Positions 16,934-24,940 of a DNA stretch of 64,000 nucleotides are shown here, piece after piece. The translations under genes and the position numbers were made by a program. Source of the DNA: JBALVT01 sp965262875. Its GTDB lineage: Bacteria > Pseudomonadota > Gammaproteobacteria > Pseudomonadales > Halieaceae. The notes beneath the pieces were generated by a model. It had not been told where the DNA came from. It ran no database searches and saw only the letters and a program-made list of their open reading frames with translations. The stretch's first letter is position 1. Every line of letters starts with the position of its first letter. The stretch is from positions 1 through 64,000 of the forward strand of contig CBDHGD010000006.1 in NCBI GenBank assembly GCA_965262875.1, in the 5' to 3' direction.

Positions 16934-18150
16934 TACTCCCACGACTGAATTGACCTGAACATTTTTGGTTTATCGAGTCAATTTGACGCGGCGCATTTAT
17001 TGAAACTCTATCGCATTGTGCCCGCATGAGCGAGTACCCAAAAACCCTTAACCTGACTGACAACCAACGCATGGAACTTGCAGCGATCTGCCGCCGCCGC
17101 AAGGTGGACGCCCTTGAGTGGAAGCGAGCCCGGGCTTTTTTGCTGCTGGATGCGGGCTATGATGCCAAACTGGTTTGTGAAATTCTGGACATCGGCCCCA
17201 CGGTTCTGACGGAATGGAAGTTTGCCTTTGCCGCTCAGGGATTGTCATTTTTCGGCCTGAAAGATTACAGCCAGCGTCAGGGCCATTTGTCAGTGGCACA
17301 AGAGTGGATGATCAAAGCGCATTTCAGCGCAAACCCCGTCCGCAATACCTCTGAAATATGCGCGTATATTCGTGCAGAATACGGCCAGAACTATTGCTCG
17401 TCAGGTGCTGCGAAGCTGATGGGCCGCTTGGGGTTTGTGTATAAAAAGCCCAAGTCCCTGCCTGCTCAGGCCGATGAGTCAGCACAAGAAGCTTTCATCG
17501 CAGATTATGAGGCGCTGATGACAGGGTTAGATGATGATGAGATGGTTGTGTTCTCGGATGCGGTGCATCCCACACACCAAAGCCGCCCAGCCCATGGCTG
17601 GTTTCCCGAAGATCAGAAGACCGCGATCAAATCCACATCAGGTCGCAAGCGGTTGAACATCCAAGGTGCGCTTGATCTTGAGACATTCCAATTCACCTTT
17701 GTCGAAGCCGAAAAGATAAACGTCGAAGCCGAAAAGATAAACGCGCAGACAACGCGACAGATGTTGGAAAAGCTGGAGCGCAACAATCCGACAATGACGA
17801 GAATCCACGTCTTTATGGACAATGCTCGGTATCATCATGCCAAAGTACTCCAGCCATGGCTCAACAACCCCAACCGTAAGGTGAAGCTGCACTTCCTGCC
17901 ACCATACGCGCCACATCTGAACCCGATAGAACGCCTCTGGAGTGTGATGCACAAATGGGTGACGCACAATCAGCACTACGCCACATTCAACCAGTTTACC
18001 GAGGCAATTCTACAGTTCTTCCGCCAAACCCTGCCCGCAAATTGGAAAGATTTCCGCGATACCGTCAGTGACAACTTTCGCATCATCTCACACGACGAAT
18101 ACAAAATCATCTGATCACATAAAAATCAGGTCAATTCAGTCGTGGGAGTA
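16934..18150 (+). mobile_element. IS630-family element, copy 1
   Basis: Perfect 25-bp inverted repeats start TACTCCCACGACTGAATTGA at 16934 and end at 18150, flanked by TA on both sides, the IS630 target signature. The left flank is the ribosome binding region of tctC; the right flank is the last 61 bp of an IS1380 element. A second, inverted copy lies at 54697-55892 with an identical right flank. Confidence 0.9.
17026..18114 (+). CDS. IS630-family transposase
   Basis: The 362-residue protein begins with a winged-helix/HTH region ('LTDNQRMELAAICRRRKVDA') and carries the DDE domain: 'MVVFSDAVHPTHQSRPAHGW', 'IHVFMDNARYHHAKVLQPW' and 'PPYAPHLNPIERLWSVMHKW'. Compared with the copy at 54733-55800 it has a seven-residue tandem duplication (VEAEKIN repeated), caused by a 21-bp repeat starting near 17701. 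The duplication is in frame, so activity may be kept. Confidence 0.93.
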   Translation: MSEYPKTLNLTDNQRMELAAICRRRKVDALEWKRARAFLLLDAGYDAKLVCEILDIGPTVLTEWKFAFAAQGLSFFGLKDYSQRQGHLSVAQEWMIKAHFSANPVRNTSEICAYIRAEYGQNYCSSGAAKLMGRLGFVYKKPKSLPAQADESAQEAFIADYEALMTGLDDDEMVVFSDAVHPTHQSRPAHGWFPEDQKTAIKSTSGRKRLNIQGALDLETFQFTFVEAEKINVEAEKINAQTTRQMLEKLERNNPTMTRIHVFMDNARYHHAKVLQPWLNNPNRKVKLHFLPPYAPHLNPIERLWSVMHKWVTHNQHYATFNQFTEAILQFFRQTLPANWKDFRDTVSDNFRIISHDEYKII

Positions 18151-18211
18151 TATATCAGATAGTTACGCTCCACTGCCAACTAAAAATAGCTGCTCCGGTG
18201 AATAATTCGGG
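18151..18211 (+). mobile_element. IS1380 right-end remnant (61 bp)
   Basis: The sequence from TATATCAGATAGTTACGCTC to TCCGGTGAATAATTCGGG equals the right end of the complete IS1380 at 55958-58170, and of another remnant at 55893-55953. It starts exactly at the TA where IS630 inserted. The outer flank is CTAG. This remnant forms the 3' end of the truncated AAA_13 gene and supplies its stop codon. Confidence 0.85.
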
Positions 18212-19502
18212 CTAGATCGTTCTGAAGTGCGGCGATGTCATCGGCAGCGGCTTGTTCTCTCACAACGTCTATTGCTTCATTGCAGCCAAACAGCCGACCA
18301 GAAAGTTGTGTGATTTCTTCGATACGATGCCGGTAGGTCTGGATTGCACCTATTGCATCTGGTGATAGAATTGCCGCCTCCAATGGCGATGCGGCCTTGT
18401 CTCTTAGTGCCTGTAAAGCCGCTTCACGCGCTGCCGTCCATTCACGGGAAATCGCGGCAGTATCTACAGTGATGTCTGGTAGCTCTGTAAAGTCCTTCCA
18501 GAATTCATGCGTTTGCACGGCGGTTCGAATGCTACGCTCAAATGCGGCTGGAATATCTCCCCCATGTGTATCTTTTACACCGATCTCAGTTTGGCGTATT
18601 CTAGCCTTCAGCTGTCTATAAGCATCGCTAAAATATGCTTGGTAGTGTGGAATCAACGCTGAACCGTTCAAGTCTTGAGCGCAGAACGGACAAACATCTG
18701 TCCCTGTTTTGTCAGAGATAGTGACTGCATGCGCCATGCCTTCCGCAACCCAAGTTTCGCCTTTTGAGTCTAACGCCCCTAGATGTGCACGAACCTGATC
18801 CGCTGCATCAAGTTCTAAGTCTGCCAGTGTATGACCAAGCACATTATTGATTGTATCAATGTCGAAGTTTGGCAGGTTGAAAGAAACAAACCCTGATCGT
18901 TGGCGTATGGCATCGGATGCCTTTGCCGCTGCTAGACGCCGCCCTGCATCTTCAATTTTTGTGTCAATATCCTGATCGGCTTCTAAGTCGCAAAAATCAG
19001 CGACGTTGAATGGCCCACGTGCCGTAGCCGGTATAGCATCGCCTTTGTCACGAAGACTGGTGTTATGACCGTCAATTTTTGAAAGCAACGTTTGCAACTG
19101 GGAGTTCAATGTTACCCCCTGCGCACCGAGGATAAGCTCGTGAAGATTCTGCCGATGCGCAGCGCCAAGGTCTATGCCCGAACAAACATTTGCGGCAACA
19201 AAAGCATCATCGAAAATTACGAGTTCTGGAAGTTGCTGAGACCATGCCCCATTTTGAAAAATGATCTGCTGTCCGCCAATATTAACAACTACGTGTGGCG
19301 GATGCTGCGAACCAAGCCGTTGGCGTTCCATAATCAGCGATGGATCGCCAATTGAAAGGGAACGTAATATGGCTGCAATCGTCGTTTTTCCGCGCCCGTT
19401 TTCCGCGTAAATCATAGACAAGGGTGTGAGAGTGACAGTCGTGCCCGGGGTAACCGAGTCAAATTGGCCTATGTTTCGTAAGATGTTGAAGCCATCAATC
19501 AT
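18180..19502 (-). CDS. AAA_13-type ATPase with zinc-hook motif, C-terminally truncated
   Basis: The 440-residue product starts at an ATG with AGGA six bases upstream. It has Walker A 'IYAENGRGKTT' (residues ~31-41), a 'LVIFDDAFVAANVCSG' segment, long helices and a zinc-hook-like 'CPFCAQDL' near residue 270. This layout is typical of AAA_13 ATPases related to RloC/PrrC-type phage-sensing proteins of 700-800 residues. The ABC signature, Walker B and any effector domain are absent: the reading frame ends inside an IS1380 remnant (stop at 18180). An SMC/Rad50-like DNA sensor is the likely original role, but this gene is probably inactive. Confidence 0.8.
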   Translation of the reverse strand: MIDGFNILRNIGQFDSVTPGTTVTLTPLSMIYAENGRGKTTIAAILRSLSIGDPSLIMERQRLGSQHPPHVVVNIGGQQIIFQNGAWSQQLPELVIFDDAFVAANVCSGIDLGAAHRQNLHELILGAQGVTLNSQLQTLLSKIDGHNTSLRDKGDAIPATARGPFNVADFCDLEADQDIDTKIEDAGRRLAAAKASDAIRQRSGFVSFNLPNFDIDTINNVLGHTLADLELDAADQVRAHLGALDSKGETWVAEGMAHAVTISDKTGTDVCPFCAQDLNGSALIPHYQAYFSDAYRQLKARIRQTEIGVKDTHGGDIPAAFERSIRTAVQTHEFWKDFTELPDITVDTAAISREWTAAREAALQALRDKAASPLEAAILSPDAIGAIQTYRHRIEEITQLSGRLFGCNEAIDVVREQAAADDIAALQNDLARIIHRSSYF

Positions 19503-19569
19503 ATCGTTTCCTGTAGGTTTAGAATTCAATTTTTATGTATAATCCGTCGCCAAGGCTTGGGCGCAAAAG

Positions 19570-20055
19570 CTAAATATTGAACTTCTTAAGCTGATCAGCG
19601 GCATAGTTCACTGAATAATTTGGGTGATACAAGCTAACTAATGTGTCGATAAATTCGCTGGAGACTTTTAGTACCTCTGTAGCTTCAGCATCGTTCATAA
19701 AATGGCCGGAATGCGCGACCTCATTTCTCTTCATGTTTATTTTTCTAGATTTCGTATGAAGCTTCTTTAATGTGCCTTTCTTCTCCTTCGTCGCGGGCAA
19801 AGGTAAAAGCAACTTATTCATTTTCCCGTCTAAGCCGTTTGCCCATCTCAGCAGGCTATCGACAAATACTTTTTCGAGCTTTCGCGTTAATTCTAGCTCA
19901 CTGCGAACAGCAATGTTTGTTGCGATCTCAGCAGCTGTAGCCGCTCGTATGATGGCTGCGGACCACTCCTCACGACTGGCGAAGCCCCGAGCCTTGTTCC
20001 AACAAGAGGCGAGTTTCTCTAGGTCTGAGCGGTCAGCGTAAGGTTTTCGGGTCAT
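19570..20055 (-). CDS. HEPN-like protein with an Rx4H motif
   Basis: The 161-residue helical protein has 'NMKRNEVAHSGHF' (R110-N111...H115), the Rx4-6H signature of HEPN RNases, and an N-terminal helical part with 'AAIIRAATAAEIATNIAVRSELE' that resembles HEPN/MAE_28990-type proteins. HEPN enzymes often cut tRNA or mRNA as antiphage toxins. It lies 57 bases after the RAMA gene and 67 bases before the AAA_13 gene on the same strand, so the three are probably one operon. I infer that it is the effector or a regulator of the ATPase. Confidence 0.65.
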   Translation of the reverse strand: MTRKPYADRSDLEKLASCWNKARGFASREEWSAAIIRAATAAEIATNIAVRSELELTRKLEKVFVDSLLRWANGLDGKMNKLLLPLPATKEKKGTLKKLHTKSRKINMKRNEVAHSGHFMNDAEATEVLKVSSEFIDTLVSLYHPNYSVNYAADQLKKFNI

Positions 20056-20112
20056 AGGTACAGTCCAATAAAGGGATCTTTTACGGTAAACAGTGTGAGC
20101 TTTGCTGACAGT

Positions 20113-20553
20113 TCATTCAGCGACTTCGGTCCGCATTTGTTCTAGCGAACGCCATTTGGTTTCTGCTGGGAATTTTGCCTGCCAATATAGCCAACCGTTT
20201 AGGTTCGTCTTGCCCCCTTTTTTAGTTACGGCAAGTGTGGAAGCCGCCGCAGAGAGTGCACTGAAAGACTGGCCCTCGACAACTAGACTACCATTTATGA
20301 ATTTACCTTCATAAACTTGTTTGCCCCGTTGATACTCCATTCGCGCTAGTGAGCCGTGAGGTATTATTACACCGTCTTCCATGAAGGGAACGCCTTCGCT
20401 GATTGTTGGTCCTACAGCGTTAGTATGTGCTTCTAGTACAGGGAGATTTAGAAGTCTTCGCAGCGCAATGTAGGGCGGTTCTTCGAAACTCAGTCTTTCA
20501 GATTCGATCATCTTGTGAATATCAAAATCGATCTCGATTTTTTGAAGACTCAT
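20113..20553 (-). CDS. RHH-like N-terminus fused to a RAMA domain
   Basis: The 146-residue protein starts at ATG 20553 with GGAG seven bases upstream. Residues 1-38 ('SLQKIEIDFDIHKMIESE' and 'PPYIALRRLLNLP') resemble the ribbon-helix-helix of SeqA-like DNA-binding proteins. Residues ~55-135 match the RAMA domain: 'IIPHGSLARMEYQRGKQVYE', 'VEGQSFSALSAAASTLA' and 'LNGWLYWQAKFP' with its NGWxxW motif. RAMA domains are predicted to read DNA modifications. The protein could sense modified or unmodified DNA for the HEPN and ATPase encoded downstream. Confidence 0.7.
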   Translation of the reverse strand: MSLQKIEIDFDIHKMIESERLSFEEPPYIALRRLLNLPVLEAHTNAVGPTISEGVPFMEDGVIIPHGSLARMEYQRGKQVYEGKFINGSLVVEGQSFSALSAAASTLAVTKKGGKTNLNGWLYWQAKFPAETKWRSLEQMRTEVAE

Positions 20554-20697
20554 CACCTTGCTCCGTTAGATTGTTTGGTGAGCTAGGCCGCTCATCATGG
20601 GAAAACACTACTTTACTGCAAAAACTATGTAAAGTAGTAATTAGAGTTTTTATCGGATTCCCTTGGAAATACATCGCAGAACGATCACTTATTATGA

Positions 20698-21390
20698 ATG
20701 CGGTTTGCACTCTTGAATGATCAACGAATTGAAGCGACTCCTGGTGCTCAGGGCGTCTGTCCAGGCTGCAATGCCGAAATGTTAGCCCGTTGCGGAACTA
20801 AGAAAGTATGGCATTGGGCGCACAAGGGCCGCCGTCATTGTGACCATTGGTGGGAAAATGAAACCCAATGGCACCGCGATTGGAAGAACCGGTTTCAGAC
20901 TGACTGGCAGGAGGTGCCAGCCCGCGACGAGATGGGCGAATTACATATTGCAGACATTAAAACACCCAACGGTCTTGTGATTGAGTTCCAACACTCTGCT
21001 ATCAAACCGGACGAAGTGGTGAAGCGCACGAATTTCTATGGTCAAGTGATCTGGATCATCGATGGAAGCCGTCGCCCAACTGATCTGATCCAATACGAAC
21101 GGATGCTTTCAGAGAATTACGCGGAACGGTTCGACGGCGTAGACATCTACACCGTCTACTGTGAAGAAACTCGGCTTCTTAAAGAATGGGGGTCATTGGG
21201 CAGGATAGTCGGCTTTGACTTTGGCGGCGACAATCTATGCCTGCTCACAGCCGCACAAGGCAGAAGTCGCTATCTCTTCGATTTTCCAAAAGCGGTGTTT
21301 GCAAAGTCGATCATCGAAGGGAGTCCATTGCCTGTGGTTCAGTTCGCAAAGCCGACCCAGCGTGGTTATCGTCGGCGTAGAGGGTTTTAG
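20698..21390 (+). CDS. CoiA-like PD-(D/E)XK nuclease-family protein
   Basis: The 230-residue protein opens with a CoiA-type zinc region: 'GVCPGCNAEMLARCGTKKVW' and 'HWAHKGRRHCDHWWENET'. A nuclease core follows, 'ELHIADIKTPNGLVIEFQHS', with the Asp and Glu-x-Gln spaced as in CoiA nucleases, then 'FYGQVIWIIDGSRR'. CoiA-family proteins occur in competence and in defence islands. The gene is divergent from the RAMA-HEPN-AAA_13 operon, and the shared 144-base intergenic region could hold both promoters. No strong ribosome binding site is visible. Confidence 0.8.
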   Translation: MRFALLNDQRIEATPGAQGVCPGCNAEMLARCGTKKVWHWAHKGRRHCDHWWENETQWHRDWKNRFQTDWQEVPARDEMGELHIADIKTPNGLVIEFQHSAIKPDEVVKRTNFYGQVIWIIDGSRRPTDLIQYERMLSENYAERFDGVDIYTVYCEETRLLKEWGSLGRIVGFDFGGDNLCLLTAAQGRSRYLFDFPKAVFAKSIIEGSPLPVVQFAKPTQRGYRRRRGF

Positions 21391-21472
21391 CAGGCGCTCT
21401 GCCAAAAACGGTCGTTTGTGCCGGTCCTCCCTGCCCCACGCAAAACCAATCGCTTATACCAACGAGCGTAGC

Positions 21473-22545
21473 CTACAACCTATGCGCCCAATCTCGCATA
21501 CCGATTGATCGAATGCGCGAAGGTTGGTTCATGAGCTTGTTCCAAGCCTCACAGCAATGGGTGACAATGTCGTCGTAGTCTTTGAATACACGGTTGGAGA
21601 GCCAGTTATCGCGCATGAATTGCCAAATATTTTCATGGGGGTTCAGTTCCGGGGATCGGGGCGGCAGCGGCAGGAGGGTGATGTTCTCGGGAACGTCGAG
21701 ATTGGGCGTTGTATGCCACCCGGCCTGATCGACGAGAATTACAGCGTGGGCACCGGGGCCGACTCCACCACTGATGATGGCGAGATGGGCGTCCATTGCA
21801 TGTGTGTCGCAGTACGGCATGACGAGTCCGGCACCCTTGCCTTTTGCGGGACAGATCGCGCCAAAAATATAGGCCCATTGGGTTCGCTGATCGTGCGGCG
21901 CACTGGGTCGGGTTCCACGTTTGGCCCACCGTCGCGTGATCTTGTTTTTTTGACCTATCCTGGCTTCGTCCTGCCACCAGAGCTCGATTTCTACGCCTGG
22001 GGCCAGACCGGCCCTGATCTTTTCCACCTCGGCGGGAAAGTTTTTTTAAACGCAACAATCGCGTCCCCGTCCTGCGCGTAGTGGCGCGGACGGGCGGAGA
22101 GCTTCCGGTAACCCATCTCGCGCAGAACCCGCCCCACCGTGCCCTCGGCGATTGAAACGCCAAACTCTTCGCAGAGCCAGCGCGCCAGATCGCAGCGCCG
22201 CCACCGCACCACGCCGTGGATCGCGGGGGTTGGGCCGCGCTCCACCATCTCCGCAAGCGCCCGGCGGTGTTCTGCTGTCAGCTTTGGTTTTGGCCCGACA
22301 GACCGGCGCGTGATCAACCCGTCTGCTCCGTCCACGTTGAACCGCATCACCCAGTCACGAATAATCTGTAGTGTCACGTCGCCGATCCGCGCCGCTGCGG
22401 TCCGCCGACCGCCGTCATAAATTGACGCCAGTGCCAGAAGGCGGCGCGTCTGATCGCTGTCACGGCTCGACCGCGCCAGTCTGCGAAGTCTGTCGCCGTC
22501 AAAGTCATCTCGAAGTGGTATCGCTGCACCCATAATATCCCCCAT
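21473..22545 (-). CDS. IS630-family transposase made by -1 frameshift (two overlapping frames)
   Basis: Frame A (22545-21991) gives the N-terminal HTH half ('DTVLQIIRDWVMRF'-like helices and 'GLITRRSVGPKPKLTAEHRR'). Frame B (to 21473) gives the DDE half: 'ELWWQDEARIGQKNKITRRW', 'HAVILVDQAGWHTT' and 'LPPRSPELNPHENIWQFMRD'. The frames meet at a run of seven A residues (TTTAAAAAAACTTTC on the minus strand near 22050), a standard -1 slippery site. This is a different subgroup from the IS630 at 16934. Its ends were not resolved; it lies between the CoiA-like gene and the truncated recombinase. Confidence 0.85.
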
Positions 22546-22618
22546 GTTTGTCGGGACATTGATTCACATATTCCGCGCCAAGGGAACCCTGAAAATGAGT
22601 CAGATACTATGTTCATTG

Positions 22619-23074
22619 GTATTATTCGCGGACAAGATCAGCGGATCGAAGCGAGAACGGCCAGGGCTGGACAAGATGCTGGATCAGCTCCGCGACGGCG
22701 ACGTTGTGACCGTCACAAAATACGACCGCCTTGCCCGGTCTCTAAAAGACCTTTTGGAGCTTGTAGAGATCATAGGCGAACGCGGTGCCGGCTTCCGATC
22801 CTTGGCCGAGGACATCGACACGACGACGCCAGCCGGCCGTCTCGTGTTCCACGTCTTTGCATCCATCGCTCAGTTTGAACGCGAGCGGATTTCTGAGCGC
22901 ACTAAAGAGGGGCTGGCATCAGCTCGCAAGCGTGGTCGGATCGGCGGCAGGCCCCCTGCCCTGACACCTGCCCAGAAGATCGAGGTGGAGCGTATGCGAG
23001 ACCAAGAGCATCGCGCAGTCGCAGAAATAGCCCGCCTATTCAAAGTCAGCGAAAGAACTGTTCGAAGGGCTTAG
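22619..23074 (+). pseudogene. Serine recombinase (resolvase), N-terminus missing
   Basis: The remaining 151 residues contain the resolvase core: 'FADKISGSKRERPGLDKMLD', 'DVVTVTKYDRLARSLKDLLE', 'FASIAQFERERISERTKEGL' and a C-terminal HTH ('AVAEIARLFKVSERTVRRA'). The catalytic N-terminal strand 'IGYARVST' with the nucleophilic serine is missing; its place is taken by IS630-family flanking sequence. The open frame continues a little upstream, but that part does not look like a resolvase. It was probably the resolvase or invertase of a former transposon. Confidence 0.85.
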
Positions 23075-23082
23075 TAATTAGT

Positions 23083-24052
23083 AGACCCGATTCACAATAG
23101 GGTCGAATATTTTTAGACACAAGTATCCCCACCCGTTTTGTCAAACTGTTTTCAAATTCATATTTGCGAGTGCTCCGACATTCTTGGCAATCATGTTTTG
23201 TTGTTGGTTGTTGCGGTGAATATCCGAAAATATATTGAACTTTTTCATGCGGCCAATACCGTGCTCTACGCCAATGCGTAGTTTTGAATGCCATGTATTG
23301 TATTCTTGTTCTTCTTTCGTAAGTGGTTTTTTCTTTGATGTTTTCAGGGGGATTTCCAGTGATGTCCCCAGATATCCTAAATCCCCAAGGGTAAGTATAT
23401 CAGGGGGCCTATCCACGCGGGTCTCATCATAAATACGCTTGTCATGTTTGCGCCCGTCATGGGCGCATCCAACAGCCAGTATACACTTCTTGTCATCTGT
23501 GATGATCTGGTGGGACGCCGTGTGCTTCTTTTTCTTGCCAGAATATTTTGCTTTTCGAGCCGAGGGCTTCCCGGGCCGTTGAACTGGACGCTCAGTACCA
23601 TCAATCATCAGGTAAAGCAGATCAGCCTTTTCCACTTCCGACAACTTTACTTTACGTTCAGGCATCCGAAAATGGCCTGCCATCAACTCTGTCATGGCTT
23701 GAATGCGGCGGCAAACTGTCGGAGAGGATACATTGAATACAAGCCCCATAAAAGCATGGCTGGTATAGGTTCGGTAATACATCAGGCAGAGCAGAAGCTG
23801 TTCTGCGAACTCCAGGCGATAGTTCATCCCACCCCCAATCGCACGTTGCCTGTCTTTGCGGGACAGGCGTTTCTCCTCACTTTTCAACCAGATCGGATGA
23901 AGTGTCGCAACCAGGGCGTTGAAATCTGTAAGGCGGATGCCCGATAGTCGAAAAAACAATGCAGGTTGTGCACTTAAAATCTTCAAAGCTTTCATAAAAT
24001 GATACCTCCAGGCACTTCCTCGCATAAAAATAACCTATTGTGAAGCAGGTCT
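23083..24052 (-). mobile_element. IS5-family 970-bp element, copy A
   Basis: The ends are imperfect 19-bp inverted repeats (AGACCCGATTCACAATAGG and AGACCTGCTTCACAATAGG, two mismatches). The same 970-bp element recurs complete at 37422 and 38999 and partially at 27512, 63607 and 12369. Flanking triplets are AGT on the left and AAT on the right. They do not match, which points to recombination between copies after insertion. Confidence 0.92.
23141..24025 (-). CDS. IS5-family (DDE_Tnp_4) transposase, copy A
   Basis: The 294-residue transposase has an N-terminal HTH_Tnp_4-like half ('LAEQLLLCLMYYRTYTSHAF'-type helices and 'FNVSSPTVCRRIQAMTEL') and the catalytic half: 'LLYLMIDGTERPVQRP' (first Asp), 'ILTLGDLGYLG' (second Asp) and 'RIGVEHGIGRMKKFNIF' (Glu). 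The product is identical in the complete copies at 37449 and 39057, which implies recent spread. Confidence 0.93.
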   Translation of the reverse strand: MRGSAWRYHFMKALKILSAQPALFFRLSGIRLTDFNALVATLHPIWLKSEEKRLSRKDRQRAIGGGMNYRLEFAEQLLLCLMYYRTYTSHAFMGLVFNVSSPTVCRRIQAMTELMAGHFRMPERKVKLSEVEKADLLYLMIDGTERPVQRPGKPSARKAKYSGKKKKHTASHQIITDDKKCILAVGCAHDGRKHDKRIYDETRVDRPPDILTLGDLGYLGTSLEIPLKTSKKKPLTKEEQEYNTWHSKLRIGVEHGIGRMKKFNIFSDIHRNNQQQNMIAKNVGALANMNLKTV

Positions 24053-24325
24053 AATAAATGTATCGGCATTGGCTTTACTGACGGCATAACGCGAACACTG
24101 TAGTTATTACACAATAAGGCCCAGAGCTTTCCCACCATGGTATATGGCAAAGAACCAGCTTACAGATTATATTCCATTTTGGGCGACAACCGCACCATAC
24201 CAGCCAGTTTATACGATATAATGTCCCCAGAAAATTATGGATATCCCGATGTGTAAATAACGTAAAATGGATCATGACCCATTTCTTGACACAAGCTGAT
24301 GGCTAAGGAGTGTGATCTCAGTCGT

Positions 24326-24940
24326 TTAAAGGGCAATCCCAAGTCGACGTGCTGCGATATGCCCATAAGATATTGCCACCCTATTTGCTTGATCCTTCCA
24401 AGGGCTGTCGACCTTATTTGCATCGATTTGCTTCATGAGAGTACGTCGTTCACGCACTATCTCTTTGTGGTTTAGATTTAGGCGATCAATCATTTCTTGT
24501 GCCGCTAAGTCACCAGGCAAAGCAGGGACAATTTTACCTCTAGTTCTAAATTTGAAGCGATCCGTGCAGTGAGGGTGTATCGGATCAACAACCAATCCTA
24601 AAACAAACCAGTCGGCTTTTTTCGCGCCGCACCAGTCTACTCTGGCATTTTCCGTATTAGGCCCACAGCTTAGGAACAGGTTCGAGTGTTCACATGCCTG
24701 CTCGCCAAAACTGCTTTGCGGCTTAAAATGCTCGATATGGAACTCTTGATTGCGGGAAAGATCGAGTGCCTGCCCACAGTAGACACAAAGACCACGCTGC
24801 TCCCTGTGGAGTTGATTGCGCAGATCAGATTTGACTTGTTGTGGTAGGTTTTCGAATGCAGAAACTTGCTCTTGCGCGTGATAGCCAATTCGGTGCTGAC
24901 GTAACGTGAGCAATTCATGCTCTTTGGTACTGCCCATCAT
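24326..24940 (-). CDS. ptuB: Septu HNH endonuclease PtuB
   Basis: The 204-residue protein is an HNH endonuclease of the PtuB/TIGR02646 type: 'GLCVYCGQALDLSRNQEFHI' with 'HIEHFKPQS', then 'HSNLFLSCGPNTENARVDWC', giving the His-Asn-type ββα-metal site and zinc cysteines. It overlaps the stop of the upstream ATPase gene by four bases (ATGA), the standard ptuAB arrangement. In Septu the ATPase holds PtuB inactive until phage triggers DNA cleavage. There is no retron reverse transcriptase nearby, so this is a stand-alone type I-like Septu. The gene is intact. Confidence 0.88.
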   Translation of the reverse strand: MMGSTKEHELLTLRQHRIGYHAQEQVSAFENLPQQVKSDLRNQLHREQRGLCVYCGQALDLSRNQEFHIEHFKPQSSFGEQACEHSNLFLSCGPNTENARVDWCGAKKADWFVLGLVVDPIHPHCTDRFKFRTRGKIVPALPGDLAAQEMIDRLNLNHKEIVRERRTLMKQIDANKVDSPWKDQANRVAISYGHIAARRLGIAL

